A stretch of 64,000 nt of DNA from Erpobdella octoculata (Eukaryota; Annelida; Clitellata; Hirudinida; Erpobdellidae), in contig OZ022242.1 in the NCBI GenBank assembly GCA_963978895.1, positions 29,757,306-29,821,305 of the forward strand, written 5' to 3'. Position 1 is the stretch's first letter. Each line of letters starts with the position of its first letter. The notes under the pieces are model-generated. The model was given only the letters and a program-made list of their open reading frames with translations, was not told where the DNA came from and did no database searches. The position numbers and the translations under genes are program-made. Below are positions 1 to 10,139 of this stretch, piece after piece.

Positions 1-815
1 TCTCTCTTGCTCCCGTTTCCTTCCCCGCTTGCTCTCCCGTTCCCGTTTGCTCTCTCGTTCCTGCTTACTCTCCTGCTCCCGCTTGGTCTCTCGTTCCCTC
101 TTGCTCTCCGTTCCCGCTTGCTCTCCCGTTCCCGCGTACTCTCCCGTTTCCGTTTGCTCTCACGTTTCCGCTTGGTTTCACGTTTTTGCTTGCTCTCCCG
201 TTTCTGCTTGCTCTCCCGCTCCAGCTTGCTTTCCCGCGCCCGGGGTTTTTAGAGGTTTTTCTATTGTTTTTCTTTTGCTCCTCTTTCCTTCCCCGCTTGC
301 TCTCACGCTACCGGTCGCATTCCCGCTCTGTGTCGCTTTCCCGCTTTCTGTCGCTTTCCCGCTCTCGGTCGTTTTTCCGCTCCCAGTCGCTTTTTTGCTC
401 CCGGTTGTTTTCCCGCTCCCGGTCACTTTCCCGCTCCCGGTTGCTCTCCCGCTACCTACCGGTCGCTTTCCCGCTCCCGGCCGCCTTTGCGTTTTATTAC
501 TAACTAGCGGGGTTACCCGGCGTTGCTCGGGGTTTTCAGAGGTTTTTTATCATTTTTCTCTCTTGTTCCCGTTTTCTTCCCCGCTTGCTTTCCCGTTCCG
601 TTCCCGCTTGCTCTCCCGTTTCCGTTCCTGCTCGCGCTCATTTTTTCTTTTCCACTCTTTCATAACTTATTTAGCCCATAAAACGTAAAATAGATTTGCT
701 AAAAGTTGCTTGAAGCCTTCAAACGTTGTTACGTAAAAAAATTTGAATTTTATTACGAAATTACCTTCGATGGTCGTACATAGGAACTTTTGGCCTGGAG
801 ATTAAGAAGGGGAAA
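1..815. repeat. pyrimidine minisatellite inside a dispersed repeat, copy 1
   Basis: Positions 1-480 are degenerate tandem units of about 18 bases built on CCCGCTCCCGGTC / CCCGTTCCCGCTTG. At 508-550 comes ACTAGCGGGGTTACCCGGCG, then more pyrimidine units to about 650, then a unique tail (about 670-810) containing CCCATAAAACGTAAAATA and GTCGTACATAGGAAC. The same tail, inverted, lies at 31870-32030 beside the reverse-complement minisatellite, so both are copies of one dispersed element. Shorter pyrimidine arrays recur at 15580-15770 and 17165-17640. Long open frames here (Ser/Arg/Leu-rich) are repeat translations and not genes. Confidence 0.75.
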
Positions 816-934
816 AAGTTAAGAAGGTTTGGACTCCTTCTCCGATCCTGCGGCTCAAGGGGCCAAAAAACCTTCCGGGCCAACAGTGCCTATACATGAT
901 CATTGCATAAGTTTTCGAAGCACTGTTTACAATT

Positions 935-1115
935 GCGTAACAGGCATTACTGGTATCCTATCAAAAAGGCGAAAATATAAGGGCGAAAACAAAAGAGCGA
1001 ACACAAAAGATCGAAACTAAAAAGGGCGAATGATAAAAAGAGCGCACGATAATAAGAGCGAAAATGAAAAGAGCGAAACTGAAAAGGGCGAACAATAAAA
1101 AAGGCCAACGTTAAA
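935..1115 (+). repeat. GGCGAAAA / GAGCGAAA 12-mer minisatellite
   Basis: About a dozen imperfect 12-15 base units such as AAAAAGGGCGAA and AAAAGAGCGAAA. An inverted array of the same unit (TTTCGCCCTTTTT) is at 59925-60070 near the other end of the window, so this is a dispersed family. No gene seen between 816 and 1483; the interval 1200-1320 is T-rich. Confidence 0.7.
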
Positions 1116-1483
1116 AAAGCAAAAACCTGAAATTGTTTATTTGCTAAGCATGAAACACAATCATTTCATTCCCTTTTGGGATGTCATCACAACACATCTA
1201 TTTTTAATATTTCACTCTTTTTCTCGTGCACTTTTTTTTCTTTCTCTCCTTTTTGTTTTCTCTTTTTCTTTTTTGTTCTTTTTTTCTCTCACTCACAAAA
1301 AAAACAAAACTTTTTAATACTTTAATATATATATATATATTGTTATATCTTTATTGTTCTAATTAAATGGTAATAATATAATCTACCTAAGTGGTTGCTA
1401 AACACTTACTAGATATTTCTGATTATAATTGATAATATAAATTTGTTTGTTCATGATATGATTAAGAAGGAAATAGAATAAAA

Positions 1484-1677
<194 letters not shown>

Positions 1678-1692
1678 AACACCTCCCCCTCT

Positions 1693-3296
1693 TTATAGAA
1701 AATCATATGATTTCCTACTGGGGTCCAGTACTATCCGTTTTGGAGGGTTGCAACAACGTTTAGGTCTTGCCTCCGGTTCTATTCCTGTTGGAATGTGTGT
1801 CAATTCCTCCGGATTGGCTTCATTATCCACATGGATCGGAACATGGTTTCCTTGTTTATTCTCTCCGTCCTCATTCTCCGTAACCCGAGGGGTTGCGTTT
1901 ATGTCTGGTTCCAACATCTCTTCCTCTCCTGGGAACACAATTCTTACCAGGGCTTTCTCTCCATCACTTTTATCTTGAAGGGGCATTGGCATGTCGAATG
2001 TCTCAAACATTTCTTTGAGTGCCCAATCTAAATTCCTTGGTCTTAATTGATTTGTATGCCTTTTTGTAATCCTTCTGTCAATCTCGACTTCGTAAACCGT
2101 TTTTCCAATTCTTTTTAAAATCTTCCCTGGTATCCATCTGGGATGGTTTGGATTTTTATAATCTCTAGCGTACACCGCATCTTGTTCTTTAAAAACTCTC
2201 GGTCTTGCCCCATTCCTTTTGTCAAACTGTCTCTTCATGCAAGACTTTTTTTATGAATGCTTTTCGTCTTTTTTAGTACTTAGTTGTAAGTCTGATAGTG
2301 GTGTTCTAATTTGTCTCCCCAAAAAATTTTCTGCGGGAGATTTTTGATGTGGACTAGATGGGCATGGTGTAGATCTATAACACAACAAAAACCTTTGCAC
2401 CAATTCCTCGGTAATTCCTTCACCTTTTAGCTTTTGTATGGTTCTTTTGAAAGTATCAACAAATCTTTCTGCTTGACCATTACTTTGTGGATGAAAAGGA
2501 GGTATTCGGATATGACTGATAAATTATGACTGACAAAATCTTTCAAATTCCATAGAAGTAAATTGTGTTCCGTTATCTGATACCAATGTCTTGGGAAATC
2601 CATACCGAGCAAACATTCTGTTCAGCTCGCGAATTGTCGTTGTTGAGGTAGCCGCACTCATTTGTATTATTTCTGGCCATTTTGAATATGCGTCCACAAC
2701 AACCAGAAACATTGAATTCTCCATTGGTCCAGCAAAATCAATGTGAATTCTCTCCCAGGCCTGTGATGGTTCAGGCCATGGTGACAACGTGTTTTTTATA
2801 GGCATTTTAGCTGCTTTTTGACATGCATCACAGGTTTTCACCATACTTTCAATATCTCTATCGATTCCATGCCAATACACCGACTGTCTGGCCAGCATTT
2901 TCATTCTCGTAATTCCTGGATGACCCTGATGTAGCATCCTCAATATACGCTGTTGCAGTTTTTTGGAATTACTGCTCTTACACCCATAAATAGAACGCCA
3001 TCATGTAAAGTCAAATCAGTTGCTTTACTTTGGAATGCATTCCAGTTTGATCCAGGTTTAACTTTTGGCCAAAATCCTTTTTTAATGATCTCACTTAACT
3101 CTCTGAGTTCAGAGTCTTCTTCTGTCATAATTTGAATATCCTTCTTACTAACAGGTAATTGTCTCATCGTATCCTCTTGTATCATTGTGATGTCTTCGTT
3201 TACACCTGCTATTATCAAATCCTCATTTCCTGTTGTTTTTTTGGAATCAATGAGTCTTGATAAGGCATCAGCTTGACCAAAATTTGCTGTTTCAAC
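1693..3296 (-). pseudogene. Ty3/gypsy-type retrotransposon pol remnant (RNase H tail, integrase, C-terminus)
   Basis: Read on the minus strand, this gives the end of an RNase H domain (motif FGQADALSRLI near 3280), then the integrase zinc finger H-x3-H...C-x2-C (HQGHPG at about 2935, CDACQ at about 2825). The catalytic core follows: IDFAGP near 2740, SDNGTQFT near 2565, and the Glu region SNGQAERF near 2480. A chromodomain-like or GPY-type basic region (RWIPGKILKRIG, about 2130) leads to a C-terminal tail that stops at 1693. The copy is dead: a frameshift in an A-run at about 2960, an in-frame TAA at about 2527 and another at about 2254. It is 5'-truncated at about 3297, where an unrelated + strand element begins, and no LTR is recognisable. 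Family assignment is firm and clade is not. It is a cellular retrotransposon relic with no env seen. Confidence 0.88.
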
Positions 3297-4111
3297 TTAA
3301 TCATAAGTGTGATATGTATAAAACAAACAGTCCTGACGTTTTGGACGCATGCTCTTTTTCGCAATATTTCGATACCACGCAAGATCCGTCATCTAAAGAT
3401 ACTTTAGAAAATATCCTAACAGAAAGTCCTTGTTCCTTCACGACCGTTGTTGATGACTTGGATCAACCTGTTAGTCCTGATGATACCGCGCGCACCTGTG
3501 TCGAAGAAGAATGTCCGATTGATGACAATTGTTCGTACTCATCCAGTTCCTTCCTCTATTTACTTTCAAACGAGAACATCACTGTTCGACGAAAGCGGAG
3601 ATATTCTTGATTTTATTTATTTAAATATCTTATGTAATTTCGACTTAATTTAATCATTTATTATCATAATACTTGCTTTTATTATTATTATTATTATTAC
3701 TGCTACTATTATTTTATCCTTTAATTAAACGTTTTTAATTATACTTATTTTATCCTCATAACTCCAGTTTATTTTATGTACGTTATTTAATTACATTGTC
3801 TAAATTTGATTATTTTTATTAATATCCTTCTATTGAGATAATTCCTTGAGGATATTAGTTTATTTGTATATTTAGTTATTACATGTTTTCTTATCTTTTG
3901 CCTCCTTTTACGCGATCGTATTTACAGACTCTGAAGATGGCGAAAGCCGAAACGGCCCGTAAGTCTGAAATAAAGAAAGTTTTAAATGTTAATACTTTTC
4001 TTAATACGTGTTGCAGTAAACAAAAAACGTTGTTCCGAAATATTGAGAAAGTATCTATAAAACTCATAGCGGCTAAATGGAGACTTATTTTTAATCGAGC
4101 TTGTCTTAAAG

Positions 4112-4145
<34 letters not shown>
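3297..4145 (+). mobile_element. hammerhead-ribozyme retroelement fragment, copy 1 (Penelope-like or retrozyme type, inferred)
   Basis: An open frame (in frame from 3257, unique from 3297, stop at 3608-3610) encodes an acidic Ser/Thr/Asp-rich tail ending in basic RRKRRYS. After about 310 bases of AT-rich sequence comes a hammerhead ribozyme (3925-3967), then about 150 bases that can encode KMAKAETARKSEIKK ... AAKWRLIF ... RACLKEN, running straight into (AT)n at 4117-4144. The same order (basic-ended open frame, hammerhead, RACLKD, AT) recurs at 56.5-57.4 kb, and the two copies are alignable at protein level. Hammerheads in animal genomes are known from Penelope-like elements and retrozymes. 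No reverse transcriptase or GIY-YIG domain is visible here, so membership is inference. Confidence 0.6.
3925..3967 (+). ncRNA. hammerhead self-cleaving ribozyme, copy 1
   Basis: All core elements are in order. Helix I 5' strand CAGACT (3925-3930) pairs perfectly with AGTCTG (3962-3967). Core CTGAAGA (3931-3937, matching CUGANGA) is followed by one extra T, then helix II GGC/GCC closed by a GAAA tetraloop (3939-3948). Core GAAA is at 3949-3952. Helix III is A-C-G-G against C-C-G-U with a one-base loop, and the cleavage triplet GUA ends at 3961. The predicted cut is between 3961 and 3962. Very short helix III is typical of minimal hammerheads in Penelope-like elements. Activity is not shown by sequence. 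Confidence 0.8.
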
Positions 4146-4150
<5 letters not shown>

Positions 4151-4264
4151 AGTATAAGAAAAAAGTCTGGTTCAAAACAATATGACACAGTGTCAAGCTT
4201 GCAAATTGAGATTATGTGCAACTCCTCTTAAAAAGTCAAAGTGAGAACGGTTCCCCATTAAGAT

Positions 4265-5761
4265 CACTGATCTCTATAATATAACTGGATTGCGCTTAGC
4301 CCATTATTGCAATAGAAATGTTGTCGCCAGTGTGCCGCCATTTTACCACTCTCAATTACCAATGCAGCCGTCGTGTTTACGTCGATCGTCGCATGATATA
4401 CGAACAATTAAGGGGTTTTAATTAAATTTAATTATTTTACTTGAAAATAAAAATTTGTATTTAGTTATTCGGTATTTTTAAAATTTTTTTACTACGGTCA
4501 ATATGAGAGTTATTCGGTAACACACAGATGAAACGCTTCGCAGATCACCGCAACCAAATCGCCCCGCTTTGGTTTAGCAAGTGCAGAATAGGTTGTACAA
4601 GAAACTGTATTACTCTAAAAGTTTTGAGTCTATTTAGTAATTTTTAACATCAAAATGTTTGTTAAAATGTAGTAGAAAGTTATGTTGTGTATATAAAAAA
4701 AATTCAATAAGCACATTTTCTTTGAGCATTTGTTCAAAGTAAACGGTATCTTAAAAGTTATCTAGGTCTATAACAATTGGTCAGCGAATAATATATTTAG
4801 TTTAGACTAAATAAGTTACATGTAAACTATAACATATTAAAATTTCATTTAATTTTTATCATTCGTAAAGGTGTTTAATTTTATTCAGGCTTTGAAGTAA
4901 TTTAACGTGCAACGCAGCACATCCGCGCCGCAGCAAAACACGTAAGCTAATTACCATTACGTTGTTGTTTTATTTTATTTGTATTCTTTAAATATTAATT
5001 GATTTATATACAAACCAATTACTTGAGGTTTTTATAGCAATGGGCTACATGTGATATGATGTGAAGGTTCTTGCTATACCCGGCTCTATTCTATAACTAA
5101 GGCGTATTCTATTCCCACAAACTCACTTTTTGGATGCTTTAACAAGGCTGAACTGATGTTGCGATTCATGATCTTAAAATCGAAATATCTTTGTGAAAAT
5201 AAATTGTACGATTAAATGGTTGCTTGAATATTATGTTTTTTGTTTAAATTGTCTTTCAAAATATATCAATTAATTTTTTTTTAAATTTTTATGCTACTGC
5301 CATAGATATATATCTATGGCTACTGCTTTCCTAGCATTCAACGAAGCTAGAAACAAAGTCAGAAATTCTATATTTCATCTTTGCGAACTTAAAACTTAAA
5401 CAAAAACTATTTTTTACACCTTTCAACATGAGTTTGAGGCTCACATTAAATTATTTAGGCAATAATAAGGTTGCTCAGCCAAACGCCTTACGACAGTGTT
5501 GCTAAATATAGCCCTGGCGGCAAATAAACTTTGCTAGAAAACTGCATTAATTACGTATTTACAAATAAAATGACTGTTTTGCTCCCTTATATTGTTTATT
5601 AAAGCTATTACTAGTAGCGAAATTCGGTATTTTTACACTTCAAAAAATATTCCGTCAATAGCATCAGGTAGGTAGGCGTGGCCTAAGAGTTCCAAAATGG
5701 CGACCAGCGGCGACTCCCAGGCAGGTCTAAGCGCAATCCAGTTATATTATAGAGATCAGTG
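4265..5761. mobile_element. non-autonomous hAT-like DNA transposon with 8-bp TSD
   Basis: Perfect terminal inverted repeats of about 36 bases begin CACTGATCTCTATAATATAA at 4265 and end with the reverse complement at 5761. They are flanked by the 8-bp duplication ATTAAGAT (4257-4264 and 5762-5769). The 1.5-kb interior is AT-rich with no open frame resembling a transposase. An 8-bp TSD fits hAT. A 45-bp derivative made of the same termini sits at 25481-25525, and a partial terminus ends at 28350. Confidence 0.88.
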
Positions 5762-5769
5762 ATTAAGAT

Positions 5770-6239
5770 TCATTCATGCTAATTTACCAAACACATTAAA
5801 AAAACATTAATGCCAGATGCCAATGTCACGGTCGGAAAACTTCCTACCTAATTATAGTGCAAACTTGAATTTCTAGATATGTATTTTTGGTGCAAAGTTG
5901 GTTATAGAAAAATTTGCTCATATAAAAACCTATTTAATTTTACAGCTTCTGTAAAAACAAGTGATTAGCAACTTACAGTAAAAAACTATAAAAAAAAATT
6001 AATATTATTAACTACATTGTCAACTTAAACTTTAATTGTACGATAATGGGTTAAAATATTTTCGGACATTTTATATAGCGCAAAAAAGTTGAAAAAATAT
6101 ACACAATTAAAATACACGTTTCATCGCTGTTCTGTTTTATTATGGAACCGAAAGAGAAAACTTTATTTGTTTGTATGCGTGAATGAGAGAGAGAAAAAGA
6201 GTATGAATGCGAGATAGCGAATGAGAGGCTTAATTTGTG
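5770..6239. other. unassigned AT-rich sequence
   Basis: No gene, RNA or repeat recognised apart from a GAGAGAGAAAAAGAG purine tract at about 6180-6220. Confidence 0.4.
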
Positions 6240-6500
6240 TGCGCGCGCACAAGATCTTCAAACAATCGGAGGGGAAATTTAAGCAGAGATTCTTCAGCAG
6301 CAGAGTCATCAATGCCTGGAACCAGCTGAGTTGAGCTGAGTGAAGAAGCAGTTTCTGTTGACTTGATTGAACATTTTAAAGTGATGCTTGGATAAATTGG
6401 TTTTTAACCAGTAGTGGTTCTCACACAGGCTATTTAGTCTTCTGAACCACTTTAAACCATGTTATTATTATTATTATTATTAGTAGTAGTAGTACATCTG
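6240..6500 (+). mobile_element. LINE 3' end fragment (RT C-terminus)
   Basis: Around 6255-6330 the + strand reads KQRFFSSRVINAWNQLS, the characteristic FFSxRVINxWNxLP-type end of CR1/L2/Rex-like LINE polyproteins. A short indel follows, then a tail EAVSVDLIEHFKVMLG and a stop near 6392. A (TTA)n/(GTA)n microsatellite at 6462-6494 probably marks the element's 3' terminus. Everything upstream of the final ~40 residues is missing, so it is a dead, 5'-truncated insertion. Confidence 0.65.
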
Positions 6501-7508
6501 CCCAGCCAACAGCAGACTAGTAGTGAAAAACAGGTAGTGAATTAAATTCACTGAATTTAATTTACAAGGTAAGCTTTTAGATTTTAAATATTACATAAAG
6601 ATGATAAGTGTAGAAAAGTTTATGTTAATTAAAATTTAATTTCATGCATGAGTTATATGAATACATTTATATATGTGTTCATTTGACTTATTTGCTGTAA
6701 GTTCAGCAATAGTAAAAATCATAAATTTGTACTATTTTATATATCTATATAAATTAATCTCACTATCAATTTGTGAATTGATTAACTTCTATAGATATAA
6801 TATCTGTGACGATATATATTATCTTTCAGATATGACGTTACAGTGTTCCATTGTCTAGAAATATGTCAGCTCAGCAATTATCAGGAAAAGGGAACTGTAG
6901 TAAAATAAAAGTCAATGTTATGAGTTGTTTCAGTAATAAGTGAATTTTTTCCAGAGACAAATTCAAGTCACTAACCATAAATTACTTCTAAAAATAAAAT
7001 CTTTATTTTTCATTTAATTTTTGTCATTAGTTTGACTTTGAAATGTTTAATAAATATCTACAACATTGTGTTTTTGACTTCGAATCTGAGAATCTAGAGC
7101 TGTTTGCAGAAAGGCCCATATTTCTCAAGAATGATTATGAATAAATATGATGATCTAAAATTCTTTCTAAATTAACAACACACTGTACCCAAACCTAAGT
7201 ACTTTATTATTCTATTTCATGAAATACCACTGAAACCTCTTCTGTTTTTTTCACTATTATTTGTGTGTTTCAATAAGAAAAATCATTCATAAATACAGAC
7301 TAATTCAATAAAACGAAATTAGGGAGAAAACTATCGTAAGTCGTATACATATTATCGTCATCCCTGTTTATTTATTGTGCAGTTTTAGGTTTCGGCTGGG
7401 GTAAGCTCGGCGGCCGTGTGTTGAAGGCGAACGTTAGCACAGCAGGGCGTATCTATATATATCTATGAGTAGATCGTATCTTGTTTATTCCCCCCCCCCC
7501 CTTATGAT
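6501..7508. other. unassigned AT-rich sequence
   Basis: Nothing convincing is coded here. A poly-C tract of about 12 bases lies at 7491-7501 and a locally GC-rich patch at 7390-7445. Short open frames (for example 6673-6858) lack recognisable motifs. Confidence 0.4.
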
Positions 7509-7611
7509 TGTACAGTGCAGTCTATAAATATTTTCTAAATTAACAAATATAAATTATTAGATTATTGCGAAACAATTTAAAAGACTATATCTTTTTAAAT
7601 AATAGTTTTCA
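7509..7611 (+). repeat. left copy of a ~100-bp direct repeat pair
   Basis: ACAGTGCAGTCTATAAATAT and the following ~85 bases (to AAATAATAGTTT) recur almost identically in the same orientation at 12037-12137. The pair brackets 4.4 kb containing an inverted-repeat element, SINEs and a LINE. Confidence 0.8.
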
Positions 7612-8007
7612 CTTGTTATTTATTTTATTTATTTATTTGTATTATTTATTTTTCTCCTTTTGCTTTTCGAATATTTGAGCAGCATTTTCGTTTCTTTTAG
7701 CTTCTGTGCTTTTGGTTCTCCGTTGTGTTTACTTTGCTTTGAAAATGGAGAGTTTCTCTCCGAAACGCGTCGGATTAATTAAAATAAAAATACTTCGTAT
7801 TATGAATTACAATAGTTTGTGGCAATCTTTCACTTTAACGGCCGGATGTGCGAAAGATTAATACGTTCTCGGCTATAATTAGCTAATTAGGGTTAGGGTT
7901 AAACGTTAAACTTTAAATTTTAAACTTTTTTAAAGTACTTTAAACCGTTAAAATAGGACTCTTTCATTGAAAAAATCGGCCCCAACCTCTCTAAAGTGAA
8001 AGATAAC

Positions 8008-8793
8008 CTAGGGTAATCCTGCAGTATAGCGTCCTGAACCGATTTCGATGAAAAAAACGGTTTAAAAAACTGTTTAATAGAATAACCATAGAACATTATC
8101 AAAACATATTACGAACAAGTATTTTACAGAAAAGCTTGCTAAAAACCGACTTTAAGCAAAAATATCCAAAGGCAGTGTTGATTCGCGGAGTAATACAATT
8201 CAAGGAATGAAAAGCAAGGAAGAGTTAATATTGAAATAAAATAACATAATAAAATAATAAATACATTTTAAAAAGTTACTATAAATTTTTAATTATTTAA
8301 TATGCATTTTAAATTTTAAAAAATCAGAGCGCTGAGTTGAAATTTATCTATGACTAGCTAATTTATTGTTTTCAATGTTTTTTTATTTTTCTTAATGCAA
8401 AAACCGCATTTAAAGAAACGGTTTTAGACATGCAGCGGCTCACGCAACTCGTACTTCTATCTAAAGCAAACTATTATTTTTCAATTTTTTTACTTTCATA
8501 ATTTTTTTTATTTCTTTTCCTAAATTTTTTATTTTAAATGTATTTAATTTTTATTTTTTTTTATTCCGATTCACTTCTATCGCTATTGACAAATAGATCT
8601 TCATCGGGAACTACATTAACTTCTGGAGTAATTTTTAAATGTTTTAAAGTAATATAATTTTTGGTTTTTTTAGTTATTTATGTTGTAATTAGTTTTTATT
8701 TTCTTTACTTATGTTTTAAATATCATTTACGTTAAAAAACCGGACATTTTTCATCGAAATCGGTTCAGGACGCTATACTGCAGGATTACCTAA
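8008..8793. mobile_element. MITE-like element with ~50-bp inverted repeats
   Basis: CCTAGGGTAATCCTGCAGTA and the next ~35 bases (8008-8062) are repeated inverted at 8738-8793 (AAATCGGTTCAGGACGCTAT and on). The ~680-bp interior is AT-rich and non-coding. No clean target duplication could be fixed, so the true ends may lie further out. Confidence 0.6.
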
Positions 8794-8935
8794 CCTAGTT
8801 TGTTTGAGGCTGGTTTTGTTCCACAGTTTAGAAAAGTGGAACGTATTATGAGAAATGTTGTTTCATTTAAGTCTTTTTCTTTGAACATTGTATACTATGT
8901 ATACAAGATAATTTATTGCCAAAATTTGATGGAAA

Positions 8936-8940
8936 TACAT

Positions 8941-9012
<72 letters not shown>
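8936..9012. repeat. (AT)n microsatellite
   Basis: About 75 bases of AT immediately left of the SINE dimer. Confidence 0.9.
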
Positions 9013-9013
<1 letters not shown>

Positions 9014-9536
9014 AGACTCTACTAGAAATCGAACCCACGTGTCTACGGCAACACCGCCTCACCTAGCCTAAATGCAAGCGCTCTTACCAACTGAGCCACC
9101 GACCATCACCAAAAAATGATGGCTAGAAGTCTCAATCTTTCGGAGCTACTTAACATTAGACTACGACTATGATAGGTTCAGAACTCCTTCTTCGGCTCGA
9201 CAGCTAGTCTGCTGCCAGATAGATAATTTATGAAGTGAAACATTGCGTTGAAATGTTTCGAAAGCCTACAAATAGGTTGACTAACTGTCACCACAAATAA
9301 GGCAAATATTTATAAGACTCTACTAGAAATCGAACCCACGTGTCTACGGCAACACCGCCTCACCTAGCCTAAATGCAAGAGCTCTTACCAACTGAGCCAC
9401 CGACCATCACCAAAAATGATGGCTAGAAGTTTCAGTCTTTCGGAGCTACTTAACATTAAACTACGACTATGATAGGCTCAGAACTCCTTACTTCTGCTCG
9501 ACAACGAGTCTGCTGCCAGATAGATAATTTATGAAG

Positions 9537-9540
<4 letters not shown>
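9011..9540 (-). mobile_element. tandem dimer of a tRNA-derived SINE
   Basis: Two near-identical units start at 9011 and 9312 (period about 301 bases). On the minus strand each has a tRNA-like head with an A box in TGGCTCAGTTGGTAAGAGC and a B box GGGTTCGATTTC, followed by a unique body containing AGTAGCTCCGAAAGA. The dimer is bounded by (AT)n on both sides (8936-9012 and 9540-9592). The tRNA resemblance is in the promoter boxes only, so it is not a functional tRNA gene. Confidence 0.8.

Positions 9541-9593
<53 letters not shown>
9540..9593. repeat. (TA)n microsatellite
   Basis: About 53 bases of TA abutting the second SINE unit. 9594-10090 is AT-rich with no recognisable feature. Confidence 0.9.
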
Positions 9594-9595
<2 letters not shown>

Positions 9596-10139
9596 GTCTG
9601 CTAAGACTAAACTTTATAGAAAACATTCTCTAAACTCAATTTTAGAATTGAGATTACAATTAAAAATCTAAGTTGTTTCCAATGTTGTTTCTAATACTTC
9701 AAAGCTTAATAATTTCATTAATTATGAGCCATTTTCAAAAAACTGCTGCATCATGATTGAAAATCTTTTACAAATTTCATTTTAAGCAAGAATCTGAGTT
9801 TTAAATACTTTTAATTTAAATCAACGTCTATCAACTCCTACTCACATGTCTTGCAATACATTTTTATTTAGTAAATTTATTGAAAAGTGCCTTTGAATTT
9901 TTGAATCTCGTTATCATCATAAGCTTCGATTAATGACAACTTCTTGGGGCAGTAATATGTCCAACTTCATAAATGTGTCGATGACACTTGACGCTTGCTA
10001 GAATTGCATGATATATACTGCATTCAGGACAAGTTTTTTTTTAAGCTCAGGTTTGTAAGCATAATGTAATGTATAAATTTATTTTTGCAAACATGCTTAT
10101 TTGTTGCAACAACTGTTTTTATTTGCACTTATATGTAAA

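Noticed and set aside
7..688. Ser/Arg/Leu/Pro-rich open frames in several frames on both strands
   Set aside because: Periodic translation of the pyrimidine minisatellite. The frame choice is arbitrary and no domain is present.
7884..7902. TTAGGGTTAGGG telomere-like sequence
   Set aside because: Only two units within AT-rich DNA. Not an interstitial telomere block.
9040..9110. Possible tRNA gene on the minus strand
   Set aside because: A and B boxes are present, but there is no cloverleaf with paired acceptor stem. The unit continues as a 301-base SINE and is repeated.
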